Source: Beta vulgaris subsp. vulgaris (taxonomy: Eukaryota > Streptophyta > Magnoliopsida > Caryophyllales > Amaranthaceae). From it: a stretch of 64,000 bases of DNA. The stretch covers positions 45,199,523 through 45,263,522 of the forward strand of contig NC_079209.1 in assembly GCF_026745355.1 (NCBI RefSeq), in the 5' to 3' direction. The position numbers and the translations under genes were made by a program. Of this stretch, positions 28,526 through 39,520 are shown in pieces. The notes under the pieces were generated by a model. It saw nothing but the letters and a program-made list of their open reading frames with translations, did not search any database and was not told the origin of the DNA. Positions within the stretch are counted from its first letter, which is position 1, and every line of letters begins with the position of its first letter.

Positions 28526-28852
28526 TTGGTTTGCAAACTTTTTTTAAAAGTACACATATTTACACAGAATAAATTGAAAAATGGACTTAACATGTTGGAA
28601 AAGGCCTGCGCGGAAGTATATATTCGTGCATGTTATGTCTTGGGCAACATATATCTATGCAATGAAGATATAAAATGCAAAGAGGAGGGATTTCAAATTA
28701 TAGACAAAATTATGAGAGAGCTTGGTCAAAATAGATGTATAGAATGTAGGGGAATGTGTAGTGATATCATAAGAACTATTATATGGATATCATTATCATT
28801 GTGGACGCAAAACCACCTATTTCATGTAATACACACCAACAACATACAATGA
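28526..28852 (+). pseudogene. Fragment of an At1g67623/At2g35280-like F-box protein gene
   Basis: The frame contains NKLKNGLNMLEKAC, YIRACYVLGNIYLC, KCKEEGFQIIDKIM and RCIECRGM, in the order seen in the C-terminal half of the plant F-box proteins annotated after At1g67623 and At2g35280 (a Sel1-like helical repeat followed by Cys-rich residues). There is no F-box upstream: the preceding 500 bases are AT-rich and closed in all frames. I infer a broken gene piece beside, and perhaps carried by, the CACTA element. The assignment is from memory of the family pattern. Confidence 0.5.
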
Positions 28853-28859
28853 ATTAGGA

Positions 28860-29429
28860 GATCACTGACTATTATTCCCTTTCGACAAATACCATACTTG
28901 GCTCGCCATTGACCTAGTAAAGAAACAATTAGAAATCCAAACATGAAATTGGAATAAGCTAAGTATGATAAATTACATCTATTTACCTGTTGGTCTTCCC
29001 AAATCATCAAACTCTAAGACCATATCTCCCGTGTTGTGGAGATTCATCGTGGGACCTCGTTTACTCTTTCTAGATGCCTTTGGATTCCCACTTGACTTCT
29101 TCCCGCTCCCTTGTGCACCATGATATGTAGTGGTCTGACGTGGATCTAAGAATCAAAATAAGGAAATTAAATTAGAGAACAAACAAGTAAATTACATATT
29201 GAATATTTACAATATTGAAATAAACGCAAACCTGGGGGGTTGGCTGCCCTTCACCTGTCACCTCAATACCAAGTAAAGCATTCCTATCATCCTCTAGCTC
29301 AAATCTCTCCATCCATGCATCTAACGCATCTGCAGCACGATCACTGTCCTCTCCCTGGTCAGCCTCCTTTTCTGGGTGAAAAGGGGCATCAGACTCCGAT
29401 GAATGATCGCTCGAATCGTCACTAGCCAT
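28860..29429 (-). pseudogene. TNPA-like second CACTA protein, N-terminal part
   Basis: Start MASDDSSDHSSESD at 29429. Exon 1 (29429-29255) encodes an acidic leader; exon 2 (29145-28987) carries YHGAQGSGKK, KASRKSKRGPTMNL and MVLEFDDLGRPTG; exon 3 follows from about 28918 and soon reaches an unrelated tail. The RGPTxxL...V.FDDLGRPTG pattern is that of plant Ptta/En-Spm (Transposase_24) proteins, which bind element ends. Splice phases of exons 1-2-3 agree. The C-terminal half is missing where the F-box fragment begins, so it is truncated. It lies just after TNP2 on the same strand, as in autonomous CACTA elements. Confidence 0.6.
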
Positions 29430-29756
29430 ATTTGTAGCATATACATAGAAACAAGAAAGAGTGCTAACGAAATTTAAAACAATATACATCATCACATTAT
29501 TGTAACAAAATCCAAAACAAGTCAAATTACTCATATAGAACATTTTTTACCTTTAATTTTGGTCAATAGGTTGCTCGATGACTGTTATACCTTCTTGGTG
29601 ATCCATTCGCATGTAAATATTTTCAGTATCAAACACATTCATCACATCATCATTTGGGATTGAGAAAGGGGGGATATCATCAAAATTATCATATTCTTCT
29701 TCGTCGTCAACATCACCTACTCCTAAAATTCGCCTTTTACCATCAACAACAATGCA

Positions 29757-32586
29757 TCACCACTGAGTGTTATTAGGATCAGATACATAGAACACTTGTT
29801 TTGCTTGTGATGCGAGGATAAAAGGTTCTTCAGTGTCACGCAGACGACTCATATCGACTAGAGTAAAACCGCACTCATCCCTTTGCAAACCACGTCTATT
29901 ATCCGTCCACTTGCATCGAAAAATAGGCATAGTGAAGTCACAATAATCGAGCTCCCATATTTCTTGATATATCCCATAATATGATTGTGTAGCATCAATC
30001 GGAGTTTTATCCTTTGCACTCGCATACTCCCTAGATGATGCAACCGTTGAAACCCCACAATTCTGGACCACCTTTGATTTCTTATCCTGACGTTCAGTGT
30101 AAAAGGTATAACCATTGATATCATATCCTTCATAAGAGTTAAAACTGTCACGTGGACGTATGCCAACCACTTAACTGTATCAGGTACATGATGGTTGTTT
30201 GCAGATAATTCACAAATTACTTTATTGTGGAACCAATCAATGAAGACATGTTATGCTCATTCATAATGCCCTCTCCCCTTTTGACGGATTTTTTTGACGC
30301 AATTCACGCATATGTCTTTCTAAGTATGGATTAACTTCAGTAACATGGTGCAACACGAAAAGATGAGCTTTATGCAACTCACCCAATGAAGGTGCAATAT
30401 GTCGCATTCCGACCCCACCTTTGCCTTCTAATCTACCCTCGTGTCTGGACTTTGGAAGACCTATCGTCACAGCCTTAGCAAAATAAGAAGAACAATATCC
30501 TCCAACCTCTTCGGCAATTGTTCCTTGAATAATACTCGCCTCTGTCTTGCTGGATTCTTCACTTTCTTTTTCAAAGAACCCATATGTCTCTCAAAAGGGT
30601 ATGCCCATCTTAAAAACACAGGACCACACAGTTTAATCTCCCTTACCAAATGAAGGACTAAGTGAACCATAATGTCAAAAAAAGAAGGTGGAAATTACAT
30701 CTCAAATTGACAAAGTGTGATCACCATCTCATTTTGCAAAGCATCCAACTTATCAGGATCAAGTACCTTGTTGCATATGGTATTGAAAAATGAACACAAC
30801 CTCATGACAGCAAGCCTGACATGTTTTGGAAGAATCCCGCGTATTGCAACCGGTAAAAACACTTGCATCATCACATGACAGTTATGAGACTTCAACCCAA
30901 TTAATTTCAGATCAGTCATAGAAACAAGTCTTATCATGTTAGATGAGTATCCAGTGGGAACCTTAATACCGTATAAACACTCACAGGACAATCGTTTCTC
31001 TTTCCTAGACAATGTATAGCAAGCTGGAGGCAAATACATGTTTCCCTTTTCTTTCTTAGCTTTTTCCTTAACCTTTGGCCATAAATTAGGCCGAATCTTC
31101 AATTTCTCCATATCTCTACGAACTTTAAGACCATGCTTAGTCTTTCCTGGCATATTCAACAGAGTACCGATAATTGCATCACAAACATTTTTTTCAATAT
31201 GCATTACGTCGAGACAATGTCTAACTGGTAAGTATTTCCATAAGGAAGTCTCCAGAATATAGACTCTTTTTTCCAAATGACACCATCGTCTTCCGAAGGT
31301 TTAACCCCCTTACCAAATATTGTTCTCATCTCCGACCTTAACACGATTATAAACTTCTTTTCCAGTTAACGGTCTAGGAGCTGGAGCATTTTCAACAAAA
31401 CCGTTAAATGGTGATTTTTTCTTTCGATATGGATGAGAACTATGTAGGAATTGCCTATTAATGATATAGACATGTTTCCCACAATGTGGCAAATGTGTAG
31501 CCTCCATACCATTCTCACAAATGGGACATGCCTTTTTCCCTTTGACCTTATTCCCCGATAAATTCCCATAAGCAGGATAATCATTTATAGTACAGAATAA
31601 CATAGCGAGAAGCCTGAAATCTTCATTAGAATAAGCATCAAACACCGTAACACCTTCGTCCCACATCTTTTTGAGATCTTCAATGAGAGGTGCAAGATAT
31701 ATGTCTATATCATTTCCCGGCTGCTTAGGCCTAGAAATTAAAAGAGACAATATAATATATTTCCATTTCATGCACTACCATGGAGGAAGATTGTATATCG
31801 CTAAAAGAACAGGCTAAGTACTATGTTGACTACTCAAAGTATCGTAAGGGTTCATTCCGTCTGTACACAATGCAATTCTCAAATTCCTAGCTTCCTGACC
31901 AAATTCTCTATAATCGGAATTGATAGCTTTCCATTGAGGAGAATCTGCTGGATGCCTAAGCATCCCATTTTTCTTTCTCCGATCAGCATGTCATCTTAGG
32001 TTTTGTGTATCTTCTTTGATAAAAAAGAGCCTCCTAAACCTTGGCACAACTGGAAGATACCACAACACTTTCGCAGAAGGACCAGTATTGCCCGGTCTAG
32101 GCTTAACCCCATCCGGCAATTTGTAGCGGGACTTGCCACACCTCGGGCATTCATAAAGGTCTTGATACTCATTTCGATACAACATGCAATCATTCGGACG
32201 TTCATCAATCCGCTCATATTCCAAACCCAAAAGACACATTAATTTTTTGGCATAGTAGGTAGATTTCGGTAACAAATTACCCACAGGAAACATATCTTGT
32301 AAAGCTTCTAAGAGTTCTATGAAGCCTACATCAGTCAAATTATGTTTCTCTTTTATGTTGAAAAGAGTTAAAACCCCACTCAATTGAGTGTATTTTGTAC
32401 ACCCTGGATAAAGGGGTTTCCCAGCAGCTTCAGACAAATTGTCAAACACTCGTTGCCGCTCATTAAAATGGTCACAAGCCCCTTCCAACATCTCACCTAA
32501 TCGATCACCAAACTCGTCATCCTTAGTGTCACTATTATCTTCGTTGTCATTTTCATCACCTACTACATCATCACCTTCAATCCTAA
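29757..32586 (-). pseudogene. CACTA transposase TNP2, frameshifted and 5'-truncated
   Basis: Collinear pieces of TNP2 in order on the minus strand: 32586-31991 (GEMLEGACDHFNERQ, zinc-knuckle-like YECPRCGKSRYK), 31980-31772 with an internal stop, 31771-31310 (transposase core LLISRPKQPGNDIDIYLAPL, AMLFCTINDYPAYGNLSG, KKACPICE), 31276-30695 (RHCLDVMHIEKNVCDAIIGT, GLKSHNCHVMM), 30670-30467 (FDIMVHLVLHLVREI), 30470-30261, and 30170-29757 (DUF4216 block with FRCKWTDNRRG). The pieces lie in different frames and contain stops, so no working protein is encoded. The N-terminal part is cut off at 32588, where a CACTA terminus begins. TNP2 is the catalytic transposase of En/Spm-like elements. Confidence 0.9.
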
Positions 32587-32640
32587 CACACTAGTAGAAT
32601 AAATGCTATTTGCTGCGGTTAAAAAGTGCCCTATTGCTGC

Positions 32641-33742
32641 GGGGAGATTTTCAAACTTTTTGCGGAAATAAAAAGAATGATTAAATACAAAAGAAATAAT
32701 TGCATGAACAAGAAAGAAATAGGAACACGGAATTTTTACAAGAAAAACTTCCTAGGCCCAATAGGAAGAAAAACCTTGACCACGAGGGATTTTGACTCAA
32801 TTCTCTTTACTAACTTTAGGCCAAAAGAACTCACTTTTGTACAACCTAAACTCGGACCTACTCTGTTCCTCTAGGAACTGGTTCCCAGTCAACTTGTTCC
32901 CCCTGAACAGTTGACTTTCTCTCTTGACTTCACTTGAAGTCTTTTCTCTTTCTCTCTTCTCTTTCTCTCTTCTCTTTCTCTTTCTCCTTTTCACTCGAAA
33001 TGATTACAGATTTAGATTCACTCAACCCAATCTATAAAACTCTAAGTAATAATGAAAGAAGAGTAAAACCGAATACACTTTCACTAAGATATTACACTTA
33101 AAATTCTGAAAGCATACATAAAAAGATTGTTACAAACAACTTATTTGTATAGGCCAATCTTTTCCACGATCTTCTCCACGATCCCATGAAGCTTGTATTC
33201 AGCCACTTCTTCCATGATCTTCCGTTGCAAATATCAGTTGGGAGTTAGTTGGTTAATGCCCACAAATTCAGCCACTAACACGCGCATCCCCACTTTCCCA
33301 CGCCTTGTTAGTAGGTGGGTTGTTGTGGTTCCTAAAATATATAAACTACCACAATGCATCCTTTTTAGGCGATTGTTTAGGTTAGATTCTGGCGGCTTCT
33401 TGTTTATGGAATATACGAAAAAGCTGCACACAAACTAACTAAACAGAATATTATGGAATCACAATCATATCATAATTTTTACCTCCATAAATAAACGGTT
33501 TTGTCACAAATAACGTTTAACAACTTAATTTTTATTAATCTCCTAATCAATTTTCCGTAAGTTATTTAACATTATTTGTGATATCTAAAATTAATTTAAA
33601 CTAAAAGAATAAATCTTAAACTATAAACTAAGTTAAAAACACATGATCAAGTCTAACAAAATAAACTAGGGCATGTGAATAAAAAAAAAACTAAAATTAA
33701 ATAAAGTTAATTATTTGTCATTATCAAAATAGTGAAACAACA
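32641..33742 (-). repeat. Copia LTR, left copy (3' LTR), truncated
   Basis: On the minus strand it starts TGTTGTTTCACTATTTTGAT, directly after a polypurine tract (33745-33757, ttcccccctttt on the plus strand), so this is the 3' LTR of a minus-strand element. It aligns with 36484-37268 over its inner 785 bp. The outer end is cut at 32640, where it joins CACTA subterminal sequence through a short gggg overlap; the terminal part present in the solo LTR at 25457-25495 is missing. Confidence 0.8.
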
Positions 33743-33758
33743 ATATTCCCCCCTTTTG
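33743..33758 (-). other. Polypurine tract of the Copia element
   Basis: aaaaggggggaa on the minus strand, immediately before the LTR's TGTTG. This is the standard position for plus-strand priming and fixes the LTR boundary and orientation. Confidence 0.75.
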
Positions 33759-34343
33759 ATTATGACAAATAATTTGAATAAATTTTATGTTTTTATTTTT
33801 TAAGAAAAAGAAAAAAAAATCTATAAAAAAAATAGCACACAGACTAGACTTAAGTAAACTCAACTAAAACTAAGACTAAGACTGGGAACAGGATCAGGCT
33901 TGACTGTGAACAGGGATGAGAAAAACTTGCATAGGAACTAAGAAAAAAATAATTTATACACAACAATATCTCTTCCCCCTTTGTCATTATCAAAACCAAG
34001 TAGTGTACCTGCAGCACTAGAGATTCAACAGTCTAGGCATCAAGCAAGTTGCTCAAACATAGATCTCATAATATTAGCCATCCAAACACACAGAAAAGAA
34101 TAAGCATGCAGAAATCAACAATACGGACAGCAGATTTTAAGCAATATACAGAGAAAAGCAGAGAAAGTGAAGAAATTAAAAATAAATTAAAAGTGCTTCA
34201 TGTGTCTCAGAAGGACACAAGAAGAGAGATCCAAAAGAAATTGTTTAATAATTACAGCCACAAAAAAACTTGTTCAATTGTTCCAAAGTTAAAGAAAGTT
34301 AGGGCTTGGAGCGTTTGAAGAGAGAGGAGACCACAGAGTCAAT

Positions 34344-35680
34344 TTATGAGAGCACACCATCCACCTTGTTCCTGATCCCCGTATCAGCATTCTTGATGGC
34401 TATCATTTGTTGTTGCTGCTGAGAATCCAGGGTAGAGACAGTGGTCTCTATGGCATTTATCCTGGTGTGCAAAAGGGTCAAGGAGTCCTGAATTTCCCGA
34501 AGTAACTTGTTGAGTCCAGTAGTAGACAACAACGGAAAATCCACAGCAGTTGAAGGAACTGGATCCGAGTCTAGGTGAATAAACACTGTCTCACCTTGAT
34601 CCTGCTCCTTCAGAGACTTGGACCCAGCTAACCTCTTACTCTTCCTCACAGACCCACTTAGAACTCCCTCTTCACCCAACTTCCTCTTACTACCCACCTC
34701 AACCTTGATAGGCGTTTCTTCCCTCTCAAAGTCTATCTTCCCATTGACCAACCGCAAACTAAGCCTGGTCAGAGTGTCCTTGGTAAGATAATTTCTGGTT
34801 CAAGGCAAAAAGAGGGACTGGCAGGCAATTTAACTTTGCAGTGTTTGAAGACAGAGGAGAGAAAATTTCCATAGCCCACTTTGGTGTTGTGGGAAATGCA
34901 GTGAGAGAGATGTGAGATAATCAGAGAGGGAAGGTTGATCTTGATGTTGTTAGCAAGGCAATACATAATGGAGAGATCCATTAGACTAGCATGGGTTCTT
35001 TTTGAGGAACGGGGTAGAATGAAACGCCAAACAAACTGGAATAATAATTTGTGAAATGGGGACAATTCTTTTTTATCTAAAGATAATGCATTAGAATTGC
35101 GTTAAAGAAAGCAAGAATTTTAGCATTTGAGGCTCCATTTATGTTCAGTTTTGCCCTACCCTTAATGTATTCTTTATAACCCTCGATTTGGACATCAAAC
35201 CATTCCCTCAGTTTCTTTTCAGTTATTGTAACCACACAACCATTCACAACAGACACACAGACACCCTCAGTTATATTGAAATTAGAACAAAACTCTTTCA
35301 TTTCTTTTTCATAAAGACCCTCATCGAAACTAACAATTTTCCACCATTTTTGAAACTTTAAGATGTTCAATAGTTCTGACCACTTGGACTTTTTGCACCA
35401 TGCAATATCAATACAAAAACCCACAAGAAATTGTGAGGATTTTTGTTTTCTTACCTCGCTTTGTAGGAACTGTTATCTCCTTTTCTTGTTCACTTTCAGC
35501 CTCATTGTCATCATCTTCTTTTTTCGGAGAGAGAGAAACAGGATTAGAGGATTCCGATTTTGACCCGGTAGAATCTTCTTTAGTCTTGGATGATTCTTGA
35601 GAACTAATTTCATCAAGGGATGGTGTTTTCTCTCTGGGAAAATTTTCGTGATCACCGGTATTTTGGGTTTTGGAAGACAT
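34344..35680 (-). pseudogene. Extra open frame after pol (env-like position), broken
   Basis: Minus-strand pieces in order: 35680-35408 (MSSKTQNTGDHENF, acidic Ser/Glu-rich leader), 35424-35077 (EFCSNFNITEGV, TEKKLREWFDVQI), 35065-34769 (FILPRSSKRTHASLMDLSIM, IKINLPSLIISHL) and 34757-34344 (RKSKRLAGSK followed by a predicted coiled coil, LLREIQDSLTLLHTRINAI). The PRSSKRT...DL..M..L.....INLPSL.I.H pattern is that of the plant 'putative transposon protein' often annotated in chenopods. Frame changes near 35415, 35070 and 34763 break it. It lies between pol and the 3' LTR, the place where SIRE/Maximus Copia elements carry an env-like frame; the role is unknown. Confidence 0.6.
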
Positions 35681-36229
35681 GGTGAAAGTGTTTTGGAGGG
35701 AGGTTGAAGATGAGCGATGAGAGAGAGAGATGAGTTGATGTGAGAGTTGGAAATTATGAGGGGTCAGTGATGTGATGGGTTGGGCTATAAAGTAATCATG
35801 ATACCGTGTGAAAGAGAAGTGGAGAGTTAGATTTAATGAAACGGTTTATGGGGTTTTGGAAGGCATTTAATGAAGCTTCTTCATTTAACTTAGATTAATC
35901 GAACGTGTAATCGTGGCTATAATTCATGTTAATGTAATTAATTATGGCAGGGAAGGTGTGAAAAGAAAAATAAGCAAGGAAGTTTGGAAGGAAAATTAGG
36001 AAAATAGAAAAATAAAAAAGAAAAAAAAATTGCTCTTGCATATGATAAAATGTGTCCATAATGTACAAACTACATACGTACCAAATATGTGTAAAGACAG
36101 TAAGGGTAATATTCAAAGACATATGTGAGTCCTTATACTTGACCCTAGGTGTATGAATTTTAATTCATGAAAGTTGCAGGACATACTTAGTAAGAAAGAC
36201 TTTTAGGGGAATCAACATCATTTGTACAT

Positions 36230-36482
36230 TTAAACTATTTTTATCATTCCTAGTTCCAAGCGTATTTTTTCAAACCTGTCTTTAGGTAGAGGTTTAGTCA
36301 ATATGTCAGCTATTTGATTTTCAGTTGAACAAAAATCAACTTTGACTAATCCCTTTTCTACATTGTCTTTTAGGAAATGATGTCGAATGTGAATATGCTT
36401 GACCCTAGAGTGATGAACTAGATCCTTGGAAATGCAAATGGCACTAGTATTATCACAGAGTATAGGAACACACTATTTTTTC
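36230..36482 (-). pseudogene. Copia pol, RNase H C-terminus only
   Basis: The minus strand encodes CVPILCDNTSAICISKD, HSRVKHIHIRHHFL, STENQIADILTKPLP and FEKIRLELG, the conserved end of Copia RNase H, with a stop at 36230. Everything upstream (gag, protease, integrase, reverse transcriptase) is missing: at 36483 the sequence jumps into LTR. This is an internal deletion derivative. Confidence 0.9.
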
Positions 36483-36483
36483 A

Positions 36484-37268
36484 AACCTCTCTTCTCTTTC
36501 TCTTTCTCCTTTTCACTCGAAATGATTACAGATTTAGATTCACTCAACCCAATCTATAAAACTCTAAGTAATAATGAAAGAAGAGTAAAACCGCATACAC
36601 TTTCACTAAGATATTACACTTAAAATTCTGAAAGCATACATAAAAAGATTGTTACAAACAACTTATTTGTAGAGGCCAATCTTTTCCACGATCTTCTCCA
36701 CAATCCCATGAAGCTTGTATTCAGCCACTTCTTCCATGATCTTCCGTTGAAAATATCAGTTGGGAGTTAGTTGGTTAATGTCCACAAATTCAGCCACTAA
36801 CACGCGCATCCCCACTTTCCCACGCCTTGTTAGTAGGTGGGTTGTTGTAGTTCCTAAAATATAGGAACTACCACAACGCATGCTTTTTAGGCGCTTGTTT
36901 AGGTTAGATTCTGGCGGCTCCTTGTTTATGGAATATACGAAAAAGCTGCACACAAACTAACTAAACAGAATATTATGGAATCACAATCATATCATAATTT
37001 TTACCTCCATAATATAAACGGTTTTGTCACAAATAACGTTTAACAACTTAATTTTTTATTAATCTCCTAATCGATTCTCCATAAGTTATTTAACATTACT
37101 TGTGATATCTAAAATTAATTTAAACTAAAAGAATAAATCTTAAACTATAAACTAAGTTAAAACACACATGATTAAGTCTAACAAAATAAATTAGGAGCAT
37201 GCGAATAAAAACAAAACTAGAATTAAATAAAGTTAATTATTTGTCATTATCAAAATAGTGAAACAACA
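36484..37268 (-). repeat. Copia LTR, right copy (5' LTR), truncated
   Basis: Nearly identical to 32954-33742, sharing for example ctcgaaatgattacagattt, ccaatcttttccacgatctt and aaaagctgcacacaaactaa. It ends aacaaca at 37268, the element edge. Its inner part and the primer-binding site are lost at the junction with RNase H. High identity to the left copy means the insertion is fairly young. Confidence 0.8.
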
Positions 37269-38681
37269 AAATTATTATCAATTTAAAATTCACATAACTC
37301 CAACACAACAAACTAATATTCAACGCATGCTTCCATTAGGTCCTTATCACTCCAACCTAACCCATCCTTAAACGTCCAATCCCACTAGTGAATACATGTA
37401 TCATCTTTGATTCTAAGTAAAATTCGGCAGCATTTCCCTTCAGTTTCCAAGTACACGATAAAGATAATTGTTTATCTTATATGTACCCGGAGAACAAATT
37501 AGGAAAATGACTAACCGTATTTCACTTAGAATCAAAAATCAACACACATTCACCACCTAAGTGAGATGTGACGTTTAAGAATAGTCCCAAAACGGGGACT
37601 ATTCAAGACTTACTCCTAATGAGTAAGTCTTGAACGGGTATCTAGGCAATATGATGTACATAAAAACAATCGCATTCAAGCGATTCCAAGTATTCACCAA
37701 ACAATAATCGCATTCAAGCGATTTCAAGTTATCATCAAACAACAAGTACCAAACTATTCCTTAGATTTCCCTTCCCCTCCCATTTGTGAGTCTATCAATA
37801 TAAAGGTATTGCATGCATATCACTTTAAACAAAGAATTGCAAAAACATCACAATAACTTAAGCATAAACAATCCCGTATAACATATTAGGGCATACAAAA
37901 ACTAAAGCAAAATTATCACAGAATCAGTTTTTAATACTCAAATCTTATAATTAAGCATATATATACTTTATACTAATCATTTTAAACTACAATTTAAGCC
38001 AAAATTTTTAGTAAAACACTAATTAAGAATTACAAAAAAACTAACCTAAGATGACAAATTCGAGGAGATAGCTTGAATGCACCGGAAATTCAAGGAGAAG
38101 CACCGAAAATTTAGAGGATAAGCGCCGGAGGAGAAGCACCGGAAATTTGAAGTGGCGCCAGTGAAATAGAAGCGGAGGATCGAATTCGTTGGAGCAACGA
38201 AGGAGAGAGGCGGAGGAATTCGAATGTCGCCGGAAAACGAAGGAGGAGAATCTTTCGCCGGAAATTTGTTGCAGACGTCGCCGGAAGAACGAAATCTTTC
38301 GCAGGAGGAGAGAGAGTGTGTGTGTGTGAGAGGGTCGAGAGTGTGAGAGAGACTAAGAGAATGTCGTGAAACCCGCCCCCTTTTTTTTGGTAACAACTAA
38401 TATTGCCGCGGTTGCCACGTAGGACCGCAACAATATATTAAAAAAATATTTTTTTTAATATATTGCTGCGGTCCTACGTGAAAACCGCAGCAATATTAGC
38501 TGTTATGGCTCCACATGTTTTTCAAAATTTATCCGTTGAACAATATTGCTGCGGTTTTGGGTGGGAACCGCATCAATATTGTCAATCTCTATTTTTTTAT
38601 TTCTTTTTTCGTGTTATATTGCTGCGTATAGGTAAAACCGCGGCAATATCACCGCAACAAATAACATTTATTCTACTAGTG

Positions 38682-39030
38682 TGTCTTGAAATGTGAAGCT
38701 TGCCGGTGTGACCGAGAAGTCAATTTCTTTTTTAGATTCATGTGTTAGAGAAATTTTATAGTTATTTTTATTTTTCTTTTTATCAGTATTGTATTACAAT
38801 AAATTTAGTAGTTTACTATGTACACAATAAAATATTACTATAACATATGGTTGTATGAACATGATTATGTTTTAAGTTTCATTCTTTAATAGAAACAATT
38901 TATCTTTTATCATGAACATTTGGTTTTATCTTATATTTTTAATGCTTTGTTTGAGAAATTAAATAATCGAAATTGCGTACCAAAATTTAAAGACCCTTTA
39001 TTAGTTTTCCCCTTCAATTCAAATTTTTTT
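38682..39030. other. AT-rich stretch right of the CACTA end
   Basis: On the minus strand, about 38684-38755 is open and reads THESKKEIDFSVTPASFTFQ; if the CACTA pieces at 32589-38681 sit inside TNP2 this could be where TNP2 resumes, but I see no clear TNP2 match. Nothing else is recognisable. Confidence 0.25.
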
Positions 39031-39059
39031 AATGAATTCAAAAATCAGAGCTCATAATG

Positions 39060-39520
39060 AAAAATTGAAGATAAATTGGGGGTGGAGGCTAGGTCGAGGA
39101 AGAGCACGAGAGATAGAGGAAAACGGGAACAGCGGTGGTAGGAGCAAGCAACGTGTTGTCGGGGAGATGCGCCGGAGGTGGGTTGGCAAGGGGGAGGGGT
39201 GGGAGGCTGCGATGGTGGAAGGGAGGGGGTTGGGCTGGGTGGAGGGGATGGGTAGGGGCAGGGCTGGTTGGGTTGGGCTGGAGGGAAGGGAGGGTGGGTT
39301 AGGGGTTAGGATTAGGGTTAGGATTTAGGGGTTTAATTAGGTGTTAGAGGATTAGGAGTTAGGGTTAGGGCTTAGTGATGGAAAAATTGTAAATAAAGCT
39401 ACCGATGAGTTAAAGACGATTAGAAAAAGGACATTTGGTAAACGTTTTCGAAAACTCAAGTGTATATGGTGAATATTTGAAAAATTGAGAGTATATGGTG
39501 AATTAAATAAATAACGTGTA
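39060..39520. mobile_element. Right half of a Mutator-like foldback element (third copy)
   Basis: Same order as the right halves of the elements at 14220 and 61834: G-rich block (gggaggggtgggaggctgcg), ttaggg-like repeats at 39295-39375, atggaaaaattgtaaataaa, then two gtatatggtgaat blocks ending near 39515. There is no matching left arm and the terminal sequence is eroded, so it is a relic. Confidence 0.7.

Larger units (their letters stand above)
32589..38681. mobile_element. CACTA ends enclosing a deleted Copia element
   Basis: Left CACTAGTAGAATAAATG at 32589 and its exact inverse ending at 38681, both followed inward by attgctgcgg/ccgcagcaat subterminal repeats (only about 50 bp at the left, about 290 bp at 38400-38670). 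Left subterminal DNA is cut at 32640, where Copia LTR sequence begins. The right-hand 1.4 kb (37269-38681) is CACTA interior with repeats of gagaagcaccggaaattt at 38085-38160. The flanks are aca and tgt, inverted rather than duplicated, so the two ends may not come from a single normal insertion. Confidence 0.7.

Noticed and set aside
32797..32994. Lys/Arg/Glu-rich minus-strand frame
   Set aside because: Derived from the ctctttctct tract of the Copia LTR, and the tract recurs in the other LTR copies.
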